This document shows, one piece after another, positions 39,303-47,700 of a stretch of DNA of 64,000 bases. Location: positions 1 through 64,000 of the forward strand of contig NZ_JAGIOF010000004.1 of assembly GCF_017876535.1 (NCBI RefSeq), written 5' to 3'. The first letter of the stretch is position 1. Each line of letters starts with the position of its first letter. Made by a program: the position numbers and the translations under genes. The DNA is from Paeniglutamicibacter kerguelensis. Lineage in GTDB: Bacteria; Actinomycetota; Actinomycetes; Actinomycetales; Micrococcaceae. The notes beneath the pieces are model-generated. The model ran no database searches and was not told the origin of the DNA. It saw nothing but the letters and a program-made list of their open reading frames with translations.

Positions 39303-41516
39303 ATGAGTTCTTCTTCGCCCCGGAACACCCCGGATGCCACGCCGGCAGACGCATCGACACTAGTGCTTCATGACGCCCCCGGGAACGGCGCGGCTCCCCC
39401 GTCTGCGCCACACCGCAAGACGACGGCGAACGAGCCGGCCGACCCGTTGCAGTGGCTCGAGGAGCTGGACTCCCAGCGGGCCATGGAGTGGGTGCTGGCA
39501 CAGAACGAGCGCACCGAATCCGAACTCTTTGACGCGGACTACGAGGCGAGCCGAGACGCCATCCTCCGGGTTCTCGATGCCACCGACCGCATTCCCATGG
39601 TGACCAAGCGCGGCGAGCACTATTACAACTTCTGGCGCGATGCCGCGCATCCCAAGGGACTGTGGCAGCGCACGACCTGGGATTCCTACCAAGGCGGGGA
39701 CCCGGCGTGGGAGGTGCTGCTCGACGTCGATGCCCTTGCCGCCGAGGACAACGTCGACTGGGTGTTCTCCGGCGCGCAGATGCTGCGCCCGACACCGGGC
39801 AGCCCCTATGCCCGCGCGTTGGTCAAGCTCTCCCCCGACGGCGGCGACCAGGTCAGGGTGCGTGAATTCGACCTTGCCACCCGCGCCTTCGTGTCCGGCG
39901 GCTTTGACCTTCCCGTCGCCAAAACCAATGTCTCGTGGCTGGATGGGGACACGCTGTATGTGGCAACCGAGGTGGGCGAGGGGTCGCTGACTCGCTCCTC
40001 CTACGCCCGCACCGTGCGGAGGCTGTCCCGCTCCCAGGAGCTGGACCAGGCCCCGGAGGTTTTTGCCATTGACGAATCCCACGTGCTCGCCTACGTGTCG
40101 CACGACCCCACTCCGGGGTTCGAGCGCGACGTGGCGCACGACGTGATCGACTTCTACAACGCCAAGACCTACCTGCGCCGCGACGAATCATGGGTCCAGA
40201 TCGAGGTGCCAACGGATGTCGGGGTGTCCCTTCACCGGAGCTGGGTGCTGTTCTCCCCGCAAACCGCCTGGACCCGCCGCGGCAAGACCCATGTGCCCGG
40301 GTCGCTGCTGCTGGCCGACCTGGAAGAATTCATGGCCGGGACCGCGTCCCTGCGGGAGATCTTTGTTCCCACCGACAGCAGCTCGCTCCAGTCGATCGAT
40401 TTCACCGCCAACTACCTGCTGCTCAATGTCCTGCAGGACGTTTCCTCACAGATCCTGGTCTGCGACCCTTCGCTCGATTTTGCCCTGAGCCCGCTCGAGG
40501 CGGGCGCACCGCTGCACAGCTTCAGCATCTCGTCCGTCGACGACCTGGATCCGGAGTGCGCGGACGACTACTGGCTCACCATCACCGGCTTCCTGACCCC
40601 GACGACGCTGGCCCGCGGCACCATCGGTTCCGCGGCCGCGCCGGGGTCGCCACCGAGGGTCGTCAAGGGCGCCCCGGCACGCTTTGACGCCTCGGATTTC
40701 GAGGTGACCCAGCACTTTGCGGTGTCCGATGACGGGACACGCGTCCCGTATTTCCAGGTTTCCCCTGCAGATTTGCCCCTCGACGGCTTGAACCCCGTCC
40801 TGATGCACGGCTACGGCGGTTTCCAGGCAAGCCTGACTCCCGGCTATGTGGGCACGCTGGGGCCGGGCTGGCTGACACGCAGCACCGCCGGCGGGCGACG
40901 CAGCAGCTACGTCGTGGCGAACATCCGCGGCGGCGGGGAGTACGGTCCGCGCTGGCACCGTGCAGCACTTCGCGAAAACCGCCATCGCGCCTACGAGGAC
41001 TTCGCCGCCGTTGCCCGCGACCTGGTGGCCCGCGGAGTGACCTCGCCCAGGCATTTGGCGGCGACCGGGCGTTCGAATGGCGGACTGCTCATGGGCAACA
41101 TGATCACCGGCTACCCCGAACTCTTCGGAGCCGTTTCCTGCGGCGTCCCGCTTCTTGACATGCGCCGTTACACCCGGTTGGCCGCAGGGCATTCGTGGAT
41201 CGCCGAGTACGGGGACCCTGACGTGCCCGGGGACTGGGAGTTCATCCGCACGTTTTCCCCCTACCACCGGCTCGATGATGCGTTGCCTGCCGGGACCGCC
41301 TATCCCGCCTCGCTCATTTGGAGCGCCACAAGTGACGACCGGGTTGGTCCGGTTCAGGCCCGGAAAATGGCGGCCAGGATGATGGACATGGGTGTGCCAA
41401 ACGTTCGGTACCACGAGTCCCTCGACGGCGGGCATGCCGGCGCCTCCGACAATGCCGCTTCGGCAACCATGTTGGCCACCAGTTACGAGTTCCTGTGGCG
41501 AAATATCGGGTCCTGA
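39303..41516 (+). CDS. Prolyl oligopeptidase family (S9) serine peptidase
   Basis: 737 residues without a signal peptide, so cytoplasmic. The N-terminal beta-propeller (about residues 45-480, starting DPLQWLEELDSQRAMEWV) covers a C-terminal alpha/beta-hydrolase domain. The catalytic triad is Ser in GRSNGGLLMG, Asp in SATSDDRVGPVQA and His in DGGHAGA. NIRGGGEYGPRWH is the oxyanion-region signature of S9A enzymes. It cleaves short peptides, after Pro or basic residues depending on subgroup. The start is supported by TAGACT 6 nt upstream. Confidence 0.92.
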   Translation: MSSSSPRNTPDATPADASTLVLHDAPGNGAAPPSAPHRKTTANEPADPLQWLEELDSQRAMEWVLAQNERTESELFDADYEASRDAILRVLDATDRIPMVTKRGEHYYNFWRDAAHPKGLWQRTTWDSYQGGDPAWEVLLDVDALAAEDNVDWVFSGAQMLRPTPGSPYARALVKLSPDGGDQVRVREFDLATRAFVSGGFDLPVAKTNVSWLDGDTLYVATEVGEGSLTRSSYARTVRRLSRSQELDQAPEVFAIDESHVLAYVSHDPTPGFERDVAHDVIDFYNAKTYLRRDESWVQIEVPTDVGVSLHRSWVLFSPQTAWTRRGKTHVPGSLLLADLEEFMAGTASLREIFVPTDSSSLQSIDFTANYLLLNVLQDVSSQILVCDPSLDFALSPLEAGAPLHSFSISSVDDLDPECADDYWLTITGFLTPTTLARGTIGSAAAPGSPPRVVKGAPARFDASDFEVTQHFAVSDDGTRVPYFQVSPADLPLDGLNPVLMHGYGGFQASLTPGYVGTLGPGWLTRSTAGGRRSSYVVANIRGGGEYGPRWHRAALRENRHRAYEDFAAVARDLVARGVTSPRHLAATGRSNGGLLMGNMITGYPELFGAVSCGVPLLDMRRYTRLAAGHSWIAEYGDPDVPGDWEFIRTFSPYHRLDDALPAGTAYPASLIWSATSDDRVGPVQARKMAARMMDMGVPNVRYHESLDGGHAGASDNAASATMLATSYEFLWRNIGS

Positions 41517-41621
41517 TCCGTCATTAATCCTCGGAATATCAACGTTTTCACTCCCTGGCTGATTCTCGTTTTGTAAGCGGAGCCAGCTTTGGGTAGTCTA
41601 GGGGAGCTGGAAACAGTAAAA

Positions 41622-41710
41622 GGACACGTGCCAGAGCGGCCGAATGGGCTTCACTGCTAATGAAGTGTCGGGGTTAAACTCGACCGGGGGTTCAAATCCC
41701 CCCGTGTCCG
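41622..41710 (+). tRNA. tRNA-Ser (GCU)
   Basis: 89 nt with a long variable arm. Acceptor stem GGACACG/CGTGTCC, anticodon stem-loop CTTCA-CTGCTAA-TGAAG (anticodon GCT), T arm GGGGGTTCAAATCCCCC. CCA is not encoded. Confidence 0.97.
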
Positions 41711-41717
41711 CCGAATG

Positions 41718-41746
41718 GCCCCCTACTTAGGTAGGGGGCTTTTTTG
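41718..41746 (+). terminator. Terminator after tRNA-Ser(GCU)
   Basis: GCCCCCTAC / GTAGGGGGC stem with TTAG loop followed by TTTTTTG. Confidence 0.9.
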
Positions 41747-41793
41747 CGTCTTGGGGCGCTTTCACAAAGGCCGCACAGACGCCCCAAAAACAA

Positions 41794-41842
41794 GGAAACC
41801 GCGCGCGTCCGGCCCCATCAGGGGCCAGACACACGCGGTTCC
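41794..41842 (-). terminator. Probable terminator of the 41870-42874 gene
   Basis: Imperfect stem GGAAACCGCGCGCGTCCGGC..CCC with its complement ending at 41842; in minus-strand orientation it is followed by TTG, with a poor U tract. Confidence 0.6.
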
Positions 41843-41869
41843 AGGTGCAGACGGCGCTGCTTGGAGCAG

Positions 41870-42874
41870 CTACTTGTCTCCGTCGCCGAACGCGTTGAGC
41901 AAAGTTCGAACCATCTCATCGGGAAGGCCCGTACAACGGGCGACAATCGCGGTCGCCTCGTCAAGTTCGCCCATGCGCAGGTGGTCGAGGAACTCGGTGC
42001 GCTCGGGCTCATCCAGGTCGTTGACACTGAAGTGGACGGCTCCGTCCGGCCCCTGTCCTTCAAAACTGAAGTCTGCGATGTTTGCCGATGACGAGTTGCC
42101 CCCGCCCAGCGGCGAGGAAACAAGCATGCGCAGTATTTCGCCTTGGTCCAGCCCCGAATACTTGGCAATCAGCGTTGCGGCGCCTGGCAAGTCGTGGTCG
42201 CGAACCAAGGACATGAACTGGTCGTATTCAGCGGGGGGCAGGTCTTCGCTGGCAAATTCCCGGGGCTCCCCGTCCACCAAGTAGGAAACCTTGAACTGCG
42301 TTGAGGTTTTTTCCGCTTCGCTTCCGAATTCCTGTGCCCAGTCACTGGGCACAACCCACGCCTCGTCGTCCCCGATCGCAGGGGCGCTGGGAATGGACAG
42401 CGCATCCTGGGGCGAAACTTCGTGCACCGGGGAGGCCGCTGAATTATCGAGCGAAGGAATCGAGGCAGCGACGCTCGGGCTCGATTCGTCATCGGCCTGC
42501 TCCGCGTTTTCATTGGCGGCAAGCTCGGCCAGGCGTTCGGCCTCAAGCTGCTGGGAAATGGTCATGCCGGCGGCAGGATCCTTGCGAATCTGCGGGAAGC
42601 GCTCAAGGCTGCGCACCGCGATGATGCTTGCCTTGTACCCTTCCCCGGTCATGGCCTTGTAATTCTGCACCGCTGCCATGAAATCGCCCTGCGCCAAGGA
42701 TCTGTAGACTGCTCGATGCCCTTCGCCCGTGAGTCTCAAGGCTGCTGATTCGGCCGTTTCCGGCGTGATCGCGGCAGAAACCTCGGCTGAGTTCTTGGCG
42801 CGCAGCCGCGTCAGCCACAGCCAGCCAAGACCGAGGATGAGCAGCGGAACGACGACCCAAAGCAGAGTTTCCAT
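41870..42874 (-). CDS. Membrane-anchored acidic protein of unknown function
   Basis: 334 residues. One N-terminal transmembrane helix (LLWVVVPLLILGLGWLWLT) is followed by a cytoplasmic, Glu/Ala-rich body. A central low-complexity Ser/Pro/Asp stretch (about residues 120-175) separates two helical parts. Two segments look alike, EYDQFMSLVRDHDLPGAATLIAKYSGLDQGEILRML and EFLDHLRMGELDEATAIVARCTGLPDEMVRTLL, an internal repeat of ~37 residues in the C-terminal half. No family is recognised. TAGTCT 6 nt upstream of the ATG suggests a leaderless mRNA. Confidence 0.8.
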   Translation of the reverse strand: METLLWVVVPLLILGLGWLWLTRLRAKNSAEVSAAITPETAESAALRLTGEGHRAVYRSLAQGDFMAAVQNYKAMTGEGYKASIIAVRSLERFPQIRKDPAAGMTISQQLEAERLAELAANENAEQADDESSPSVAASIPSLDNSAASPVHEVSPQDALSIPSAPAIGDDEAWVVPSDWAQEFGSEAEKTSTQFKVSYLVDGEPREFASEDLPPAEYDQFMSLVRDHDLPGAATLIAKYSGLDQGEILRMLVSSPLGGGNSSSANIADFSFEGQGPDGAVHFSVNDLDEPERTEFLDHLRMGELDEATAIVARCTGLPDEMVRTLLNAFGDGDK

Positions 42875-42880
42875 ACCTCT

Positions 42881-42886
42881 AGACTA
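42881..42886 (-). promoter_or_regulatory. Leaderless -10 box of the 334-residue membrane protein gene (TAGTCT)
   Basis: TAGTCT on the minus strand, 6 nt before the ATG. Confidence 0.6.
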
Positions 42887-42984
42887 CGGCCCACCGGGGT
42901 CGAGGGCGAAGCCAGGGACCCGCAAAGTTCCGGGTATCAACACAGCCCGCGGGCCGACCAATTCGTTCATCTTGGTTCCGGCCC

Positions 42985-42999
42985 AGACATCCGATGTCT
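42985..42999. promoter_or_regulatory. Operator A of the fucose regulon (regulator promoter)
   Basis: Perfect 15-bp palindrome AGACATCCGATGTCT directly upstream of the -10 box of the regulator gene. This is the best match to the shared ACATCSGATGT motif and implies autoregulation. Confidence 0.8.
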
Positions 43000-43004
43000 A
43001 GACT
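42999..43004 (+). promoter_or_regulatory. Leaderless -10 box of the GntR regulator gene (TAGACT)
   Basis: TAGACT, 6 nt before ATG 43011; it shares its first base with operator A. Confidence 0.6.
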
Positions 43005-43010
43005 GGGTAT

Positions 43011-43688
43011 ATGGCAGTCACAGACGCAGCGATCACGCGCATCAAAGAAATGATTCTTGGCGGAGAGCTTTCGCCCGGAGACCGGCTCCCCCCTGAAAAA
43101 GAACTTTCGGAGCGTCTTGGCCTTTCCCGTTCTTCACTTCGCGAGGCGGTCAAGGCGCTGGAACTCATCCGCGTCCTGGACGTGCGGCGTGGAGACGGAA
43201 CCTATGTCACCAGCCTTGAACCGCACCTGCTCACCGAGGCCATGTCGTTCGTTGTCGAGCTTCATCAGGATTCATCGATCCTTGAACTGCTCGAGGTCCG
43301 GCGGATCCTCGAACCGTCCGCGGCTGGCCTGGCGGCCCAGCGGCGCAGCGAAGAGCAGCTCGAACGACTCGAGGAATCTGTGCACGCGGTCACCGCGGAC
43401 ACCGACATCCAGGAGCTGGTCACCCATGACTTGCTTTTCCACTCGATCATCACCGAAGCCGCGGGAAACGCCTACCTCGGGACCCTGTTGGAGGCTCTCT
43501 CCAGCAACACCGTGCGCGCTCGCATCTGGCGCGGACTGACCCAGGATCACGCGGTTCAACGCACATTGGACGAGCACCAAGCGATCCTTTCGGCAATTCG
43601 CTCCGGTGACACCGAATTGGCCAAGGCGCTGGTTACCGCCCACGTCTCCGGCGTGGAGACCTGGCTCAGGCAATCCACTGCCAGCTGA
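43011..43688 (+). CDS. GntR/FadR-type regulator, probable repressor of L-fucose genes
   Basis: 225 residues. The N-terminal winged helix (LSPGDRLPPEKELSERLGLSRSSLREAVKALELI, then the wing DVRRGDGTYV) is followed by an FCD ligand-binding domain with metal-site candidates in THDLLFHSII, DEHQAILSAI and TAHVSG. FCD regulators bind sugar acids or their breakdown products. The palindrome at its own promoter (42985-42999) recurs at the two operon control regions (47605-47617; 51424-51436 and 51490-51498), so it most likely represses all of them. The inducer is inferred to be a pathway intermediate such as L-fuconate or its keto-deoxy derivative. Confidence 0.88.
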   Translation: MAVTDAAITRIKEMILGGELSPGDRLPPEKELSERLGLSRSSLREAVKALELIRVLDVRRGDGTYVTSLEPHLLTEAMSFVVELHQDSSILELLEVRRILEPSAAGLAAQRRSEEQLERLEESVHAVTADTDIQELVTHDLLFHSIITEAAGNAYLGTLLEALSSNTVRARIWRGLTQDHAVQRTLDEHQAILSAIRSGDTELAKALVTAHVSGVETWLRQSTAS

Positions 43689-43701
43689 CGCCAAAGATTC
43701 G

Positions 43702-43742
43702 GCGGGGCCCGGAGATCCGCCTGATGGATCTCCGGGCCCCGC
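43702..43742 (+). terminator. Terminator after the regulator gene
   Basis: 17-bp stem GCGGGGCCCGGAGATCC (43702-43718 with 43726-43742) followed by TTCTTTG. Confidence 0.8.
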
Positions 43743-43756
43743 TTCTTTGACATGGG

Positions 43757-43818
43757 AAAGCCCGGTTTCACCGTCTCCCACCCGCCAAGCGGACGGGAGA
43801 CGGCGAAACCGGGCTTTT
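43757..43818. terminator. Terminator of the ABC importer operon
   Basis: Long stem AAAGCCCGGTTTC..CCGTCTCCC with its complement (43757-43818). It has T runs on both sides and so can act bidirectionally. Confidence 0.8.
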
Positions 43819-43909
43819 GTGCTGAAACGATCCGCTCCGGCCACCCACGGCCGAGGCAATCCCTGCTTTTCAGCGGGCGGCTTCCGCGATGTACGGCAGC
43901 CCTTCAGTC

Positions 43910-44896
43910 CTACTCGTAGAGGTTGGCCTTGATCTTCGCGTCGTCAATGTTCTTGGCGTCATACCAGTAGAAGCCGGTGTCGATGACCTTTTCGACGGTC
44001 TCGCCCTTGATGGCCGCAGCAGCTGCCTTGACGGTCTCGTAGCCGATGCCGACCGGGTTCTGGGTGACTGCGCCGGCCATCAGGCCCGAGCGGATGGCGT
44101 CCATCTGGGCCTTGCCGGAGTCGAAGCCCACAACCGTGAGCTTGCCCTTGAGTCCGAGCTCTTCAACCGCCTTGACCACGCCGATCGCCGAGCCTTCGTT
44201 GGTGCCGTAGATGCCCTTCAGGTTCGGGTTGCCGTTGATGATGGTCTTGGCCAGGTTCGCCGATTCAAGCTGGTCGCCGCCGCCGTACTGGACCGTGACG
44301 ATCTTGATGTCCGGGTGGTTGGCTGCCATGTACTCGGTGAATCCATCGCGGCGGTCCTTGCCCGAGGTGGAGGTCTGGTCGTGGGCGACGACGGCAATCT
44401 CGCCCGAGCCGCCGATGAGTTCGGCCATGTGCTTGGCGGCCTCGGCTGCTGCCGCCTTGTTGTCGGTTGCCGCGGTGGCCACGGGAATCGCCGAATCGAC
44501 GCCGGAGTCGAAGGCGATCACCGGGATGTTCTTTGCCTTGGCGTCATCCAGGATCGGGGTGGCAGCCTGCGAGTCGAGCGCGGCGATGCCCAGGGCGGCC
44601 GGGCTCTTGGACATGGCGGTGGTCAGCATCTCGATCTGCTGGGCCACGTCCTTCTCCGTGTTCGGGCCTTCGAAGGTGATCTCGACGCCGTACTCGGTGG
44701 CCGCCTGCTCGGCACCGGCCTTGACCGACTGCCAGAACTGGTGCTGGAATCCCTTGGAAACGATGGCCACGTACGGCTTCTGGCCTTCACTGGTGGCAGC
44801 GGCACCGGCGTCCGGGGTGGTGCTGGTGTCGCATGCGGACAGGGTCAGCGCAAGCATTGACACTGCTGCCAGACCAATGAGCTTCTTACGGAACAT
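43910..44896 (-). CDS. Sugar ABC transporter substrate-binding lipoprotein (ribose type)
   Basis: 328 residues with lipoprotein signal FRKKLIGLAAVSMLALTLSAC. The mature periplasmic-binding-protein type 1 fold (pfam13407-like) shows YVAIVSKGFQHQFWQSVKAGAEQAA, IAALDSQAATPILDDAKAKNIPVIAFDSGV and KGIYGTNEGSAIGVVKAVEELG. It is the last gene of the ATPase-permease-binding protein operon. Because the other operons under the same operator encode L-fucose breakdown, L-fucose (or a fucoside) is the inferred ligand. Confidence 0.88.
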   Translation of the reverse strand: MFRKKLIGLAAVSMLALTLSACDTSTTPDAGAAATSEGQKPYVAIVSKGFQHQFWQSVKAGAEQAATEYGVEITFEGPNTEKDVAQQIEMLTTAMSKSPAALGIAALDSQAATPILDDAKAKNIPVIAFDSGVDSAIPVATAATDNKAAAAEAAKHMAELIGGSGEIAVVAHDQTSTSGKDRRDGFTEYMAANHPDIKIVTVQYGGGDQLESANLAKTIINGNPNLKGIYGTNEGSAIGVVKAVEELGLKGKLTVVGFDSGKAQMDAIRSGLMAGAVTQNPVGIGYETVKAAAAAIKGETVEKVIDTGFYWYDAKNIDDAKIKANLYE

Positions 44897-45044
44897 GACG
44901 TGTACTCCATTTCGTGACGGGAAACTGCGGGCGTACTGCGAGTGGTGATGATGAATGGGTTTCGGCCCCGGACATGGTGCTGGTAGGGCAACAGGGTCCG
45001 GGACGGTGAAAATCCTTGGTGCGGCCGGGGGCAAGCGGCTGCTT

Positions 45045-46085
45045 TTAGCCGGTGCTCTTGTCCTTGCGGCGCAGCATGTCCAGGTATACGGCGAGCAGGA
45101 TGACACTGCCGATGGCCACGGATTGCCATTCCTGCGGAACATTGATGATTCGCAGGCCGCTGGTGAGCACGGACATGATCAGCGCGCCGATCACGGTGCC
45201 GACGATCGAGCCCTTGCCGCCTTGGAGGGACGTGCCCCCGATGACAACGGCGGCGATGGCCTGAAGTTCGTAACCCGCGCCCTGCCCCGGTTGCGCCGAG
45301 TTCAGCCGGGAGGCGATGACCACGCCGGCCAGGCCCGTGAAGGTGCCGGCGAGGGTGTAGATCCACATCTTCCAGCGCCTGACGTTGATGCCCGACAGTG
45401 CCGTTGCCTGCTCGTTGGAGCCGATCGAGTAGGTGTAGCGTCCGATCAGGGTCTTGGAAAGCACTACCCCGGCGATGACTGCCGCGATGAAGAAGATGAA
45501 GACCGCGTTGGGGATGATCAAGCCCGGAATCGACTTGCCCAGCGCCAGCTGGCTGAATCCGGGGGTGTCGTTGAAGTAGATCGGCTTGGTTCCGGAGATG
45601 ACCAGGGCCAGGCCCTGGGCAACCATCATCATGGCCAAAGTGGCGATAAATGGCGGGATGCGCAGGTAGGAGATGAGCACTCCGTTGATCAGGCCGATCA
45701 AGGCACCGGCCAGGATGCCGGCGAGCACGCCGAACGCGAGCGGAAGGCCCATGTAGGTCAGCGTCACCCCGACGATGACCGAGGTCAGGGACATGCCGGT
45801 TCCCACCGAGAGGTCGATGCCGCCGGTGATGATCACGAAGGTCGCACCGAGTGCCAGCAATCCAATGACCACCGTGGAGAGCAGGATGTCGGAGAGGTTC
45901 GATGGGGTCAGGAAAAGCGGATTCAGGATGCCGAAGAGGATCACCAGCACGATCAGGGACCCGAATGCCATCAGCTGCTGCATGCTGGCGCGGGCCCGGA
46001 CCATGAGGTCGGATTCCTTGCGGTTCTGGGGCGGCTTGGCCAACGGCGAGCGGCTGCCGTTTTCAACCGAGGTGGTGGTGCTCAT
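45045..46085 (-). CDS. Sugar ABC transporter permease (RbsC type)
   Basis: 346-residue inner-membrane permease with ~8-10 helices. The RbsC/AraH pattern is seen: NLSDILLSTVVIGLLALGATFVIITGGIDLSVG, IPPFIATLAMMMVAQGLAL, SIGSNEQATALSGINV and LQAIAAVVIGGTSLQGGKGSIVGTVIGALI. The ATG overlaps the ATPase stop in ATGA. A 148-bp gap to the binding-protein gene contains an imperfect hairpin that could adjust subunit ratios. Confidence 0.9.
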   Translation of the reverse strand: MSTTTSVENGSRSPLAKPPQNRKESDLMVRARASMQQLMAFGSLIVLVILFGILNPLFLTPSNLSDILLSTVVIGLLALGATFVIITGGIDLSVGTGMSLTSVIVGVTLTYMGLPLAFGVLAGILAGALIGLINGVLISYLRIPPFIATLAMMMVAQGLALVISGTKPIYFNDTPGFSQLALGKSIPGLIIPNAVFIFFIAAVIAGVVLSKTLIGRYTYSIGSNEQATALSGINVRRWKMWIYTLAGTFTGLAGVVIASRLNSAQPGQGAGYELQAIAAVVIGGTSLQGGKGSIVGTVIGALIMSVLTSGLRIINVPQEWQSVAIGSVILLAVYLDMLRRKDKSTG

Positions 46086-47590
46086 GCTGTTTTTGCTCCT
46101 CGTTCACTCTGCGTGGCAAGTTCCATGATTCGTTCCTGGGTAGCCTCGGCGTTGTCCAGGAATCCGGTGATTCTGCCCTCCGACATCACCGCGATGCGAT
46201 GCGACATGCGCAAGACTTCCGGCAGTTCCGAGGAGATCATGATGATCGACTTGCCGCTGGCGGCAAGTTCGTTGAGCAGGCGGTAGATCTCGTCCTTGGC
46301 GCCCACATCGATGCCGCGCGTTGGTTCGTCGAAGATCAGCACGTCGCAGTCCTTGACCAGCCACTTGGCAATCACGATCTTTTGCTGGTTACCGCCGGAG
46401 AGGTTCTTGGCCTCCTGGTGGATCGATGGCGTCTTGATCCGCAACCGTTCGACCTGTTCACCGGCGATGTACTTGAGCATGCGTCCGTTGATGAAACCGA
46501 ACTTGCTGATCTCTTTCAGGGACGAAAGCATGATGTTCTGCGCGACGTCGGCTTCCAGCATGAGTCCCAGGTGCTTGCGGTCCTCGGAGAGGTAGCCGAT
46601 GCGCAGCTGGGCAGCCCGCGCGGGATTCGGGATGCTCACGGCCTGCCCGTTGAGGATGATCGTCCCGGAGCTCATCTTGTCCGCCCCCACGATTGCCCGG
46701 GCGACCTCGGTGCGGCCGGCGCCCATGAGTCCGGCGAAGCCCAGGATTTCGCCCTTGGCAATGCTGAATGAAATGTCGTTCAGCAGTTCCCTGGTTGAAA
46801 GGTTGCGCACTTCCAGCCGGGTTTCCCTGCCCGCGAGGATGGTTGCCGGGCGGTCGGTTCCGGAGACTTCGCGTCCGACCATCAGGGAGATGACTTCCGG
46901 CATGGTGGTGGTCTCGGTGTCGAGGGTGTCCACGTATTCGCCATCGCGGATCACGGTGATCCGGTCCGAGATGACCTTGAGCTCGTCCATGCGGTGCGAG
47001 ATGTAAATGGCGCCGGTTTCCGGGGTAATGAATCGGCGGATGATCCGATGCAGGGTTTCGACCTCGGCATCGTTGAGCGCGGCGGTCGGCTCATCGAGAA
47101 TCAGCAGCTTCGCGTCGAAGCTCAGTGCCTTGGCGATTTCAACCATCTGCTGCTTGGCGACGGTCAGTTCGGCGACCTGCTGAACCGGGTTGAGGTCCAC
47201 GCCGATCCGGTCGAAAAGTTCGCGGGCCTGGCGGTTGAGCGCCGAGTCGTTGATGAACGGTCCCCGCATGGGTTCGCGGCCCAGGAAGATGTTTTGGGCG
47301 ACGGTCAGGTCGCGCATCAAGTTGAATTCCTGGTGGATGATGCTGACGCCGAGCTCTTGTGCGTGTTTCGGGCCGCTGATGTCCACCTTGTTGCCGCCGA
47401 TGCGGAAGGTTCCCGCGTCGGGAACGTAGATCCCGGACAGGAGCTTCATCAGCGTTGATTTTCCGGCGCCGTTCTCGCCGACCAACGCCAATACTTCACC
47501 GGGGCGGACGTTGAGTTGCATGTTCGCCAAGGCGCGAACGCCGGGGAAGCTTTTGTCGACCCCGTCGATCTCCAGCAAGTACTCGCTCAT
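46082..47590 (-). CDS. Sugar ABC transporter ATP-binding protein (RbsA type)
   Basis: 502 residues containing two ABC ATPase domains. The N-terminal Walker A is GENGAGKSTLMKLLSG with LTVAKQQMVEIAKAL and LLILDEPTAAL. The C-terminal domain has GLMGAGRTEVARA in place of a canonical P-loop, LSGGNQQKIVIAKWL and LIFDEPTRGIDVG. This asymmetry is normal for RbsA/MglA proteins. The ATG at 47590 is preferred over 47596 because AGGAGG is then 8 nt away. Operator B lies just upstream at 47605-47617. Confidence 0.92.
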   Translation of the reverse strand: MSEYLLEIDGVDKSFPGVRALANMQLNVRPGEVLALVGENGAGKSTLMKLLSGIYVPDAGTFRIGGNKVDISGPKHAQELGVSIIHQEFNLMRDLTVAQNIFLGREPMRGPFINDSALNRQARELFDRIGVDLNPVQQVAELTVAKQQMVEIAKALSFDAKLLILDEPTAALNDAEVETLHRIIRRFITPETGAIYISHRMDELKVISDRITVIRDGEYVDTLDTETTTMPEVISLMVGREVSGTDRPATILAGRETRLEVRNLSTRELLNDISFSIAKGEILGFAGLMGAGRTEVARAIVGADKMSSGTIILNGQAVSIPNPARAAQLRIGYLSEDRKHLGLMLEADVAQNIMLSSLKEISKFGFINGRMLKYIAGEQVERLRIKTPSIHQEAKNLSGGNQQKIVIAKWLVKDCDVLIFDEPTRGIDVGAKDEIYRLLNELAASGKSIIMISSELPEVLRMSHRIAVMSEGRITGFLDNAEATQERIMELATQSERGAKTA

Positions 47591-47604
47591 ATCCATACCC
47601 TCCT

Positions 47605-47617
47605 AACATCGGATGTT
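47605..47617. promoter_or_regulatory. Operator B of the fucose regulon (ABC operon)
   Basis: Perfect 13-bp palindrome AACATCGGATGTT between the predicted transcription start and the Shine-Dalgarno of the ATPase gene. Confidence 0.8.
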
Positions 47618-47624
47618 TAGTAAA

Positions 47625-47653
47625 AAACTACTCGTGAATCAGATCACATGCAA
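47625..47653 (-). promoter_or_regulatory. Promoter of the ABC importer operon
   Basis: Minus strand -35 TTGCAT (47648-47653), 17-bp spacer, -10 TAGTTT (47625-47630). Predicted start near 47618, so operator B covers +1 onward. Confidence 0.6.
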
Positions 47654-47700
47654 CCTAAAAGCTCCAAACAATTGCATTTTCAATCAATTCCGCGCTTGAT

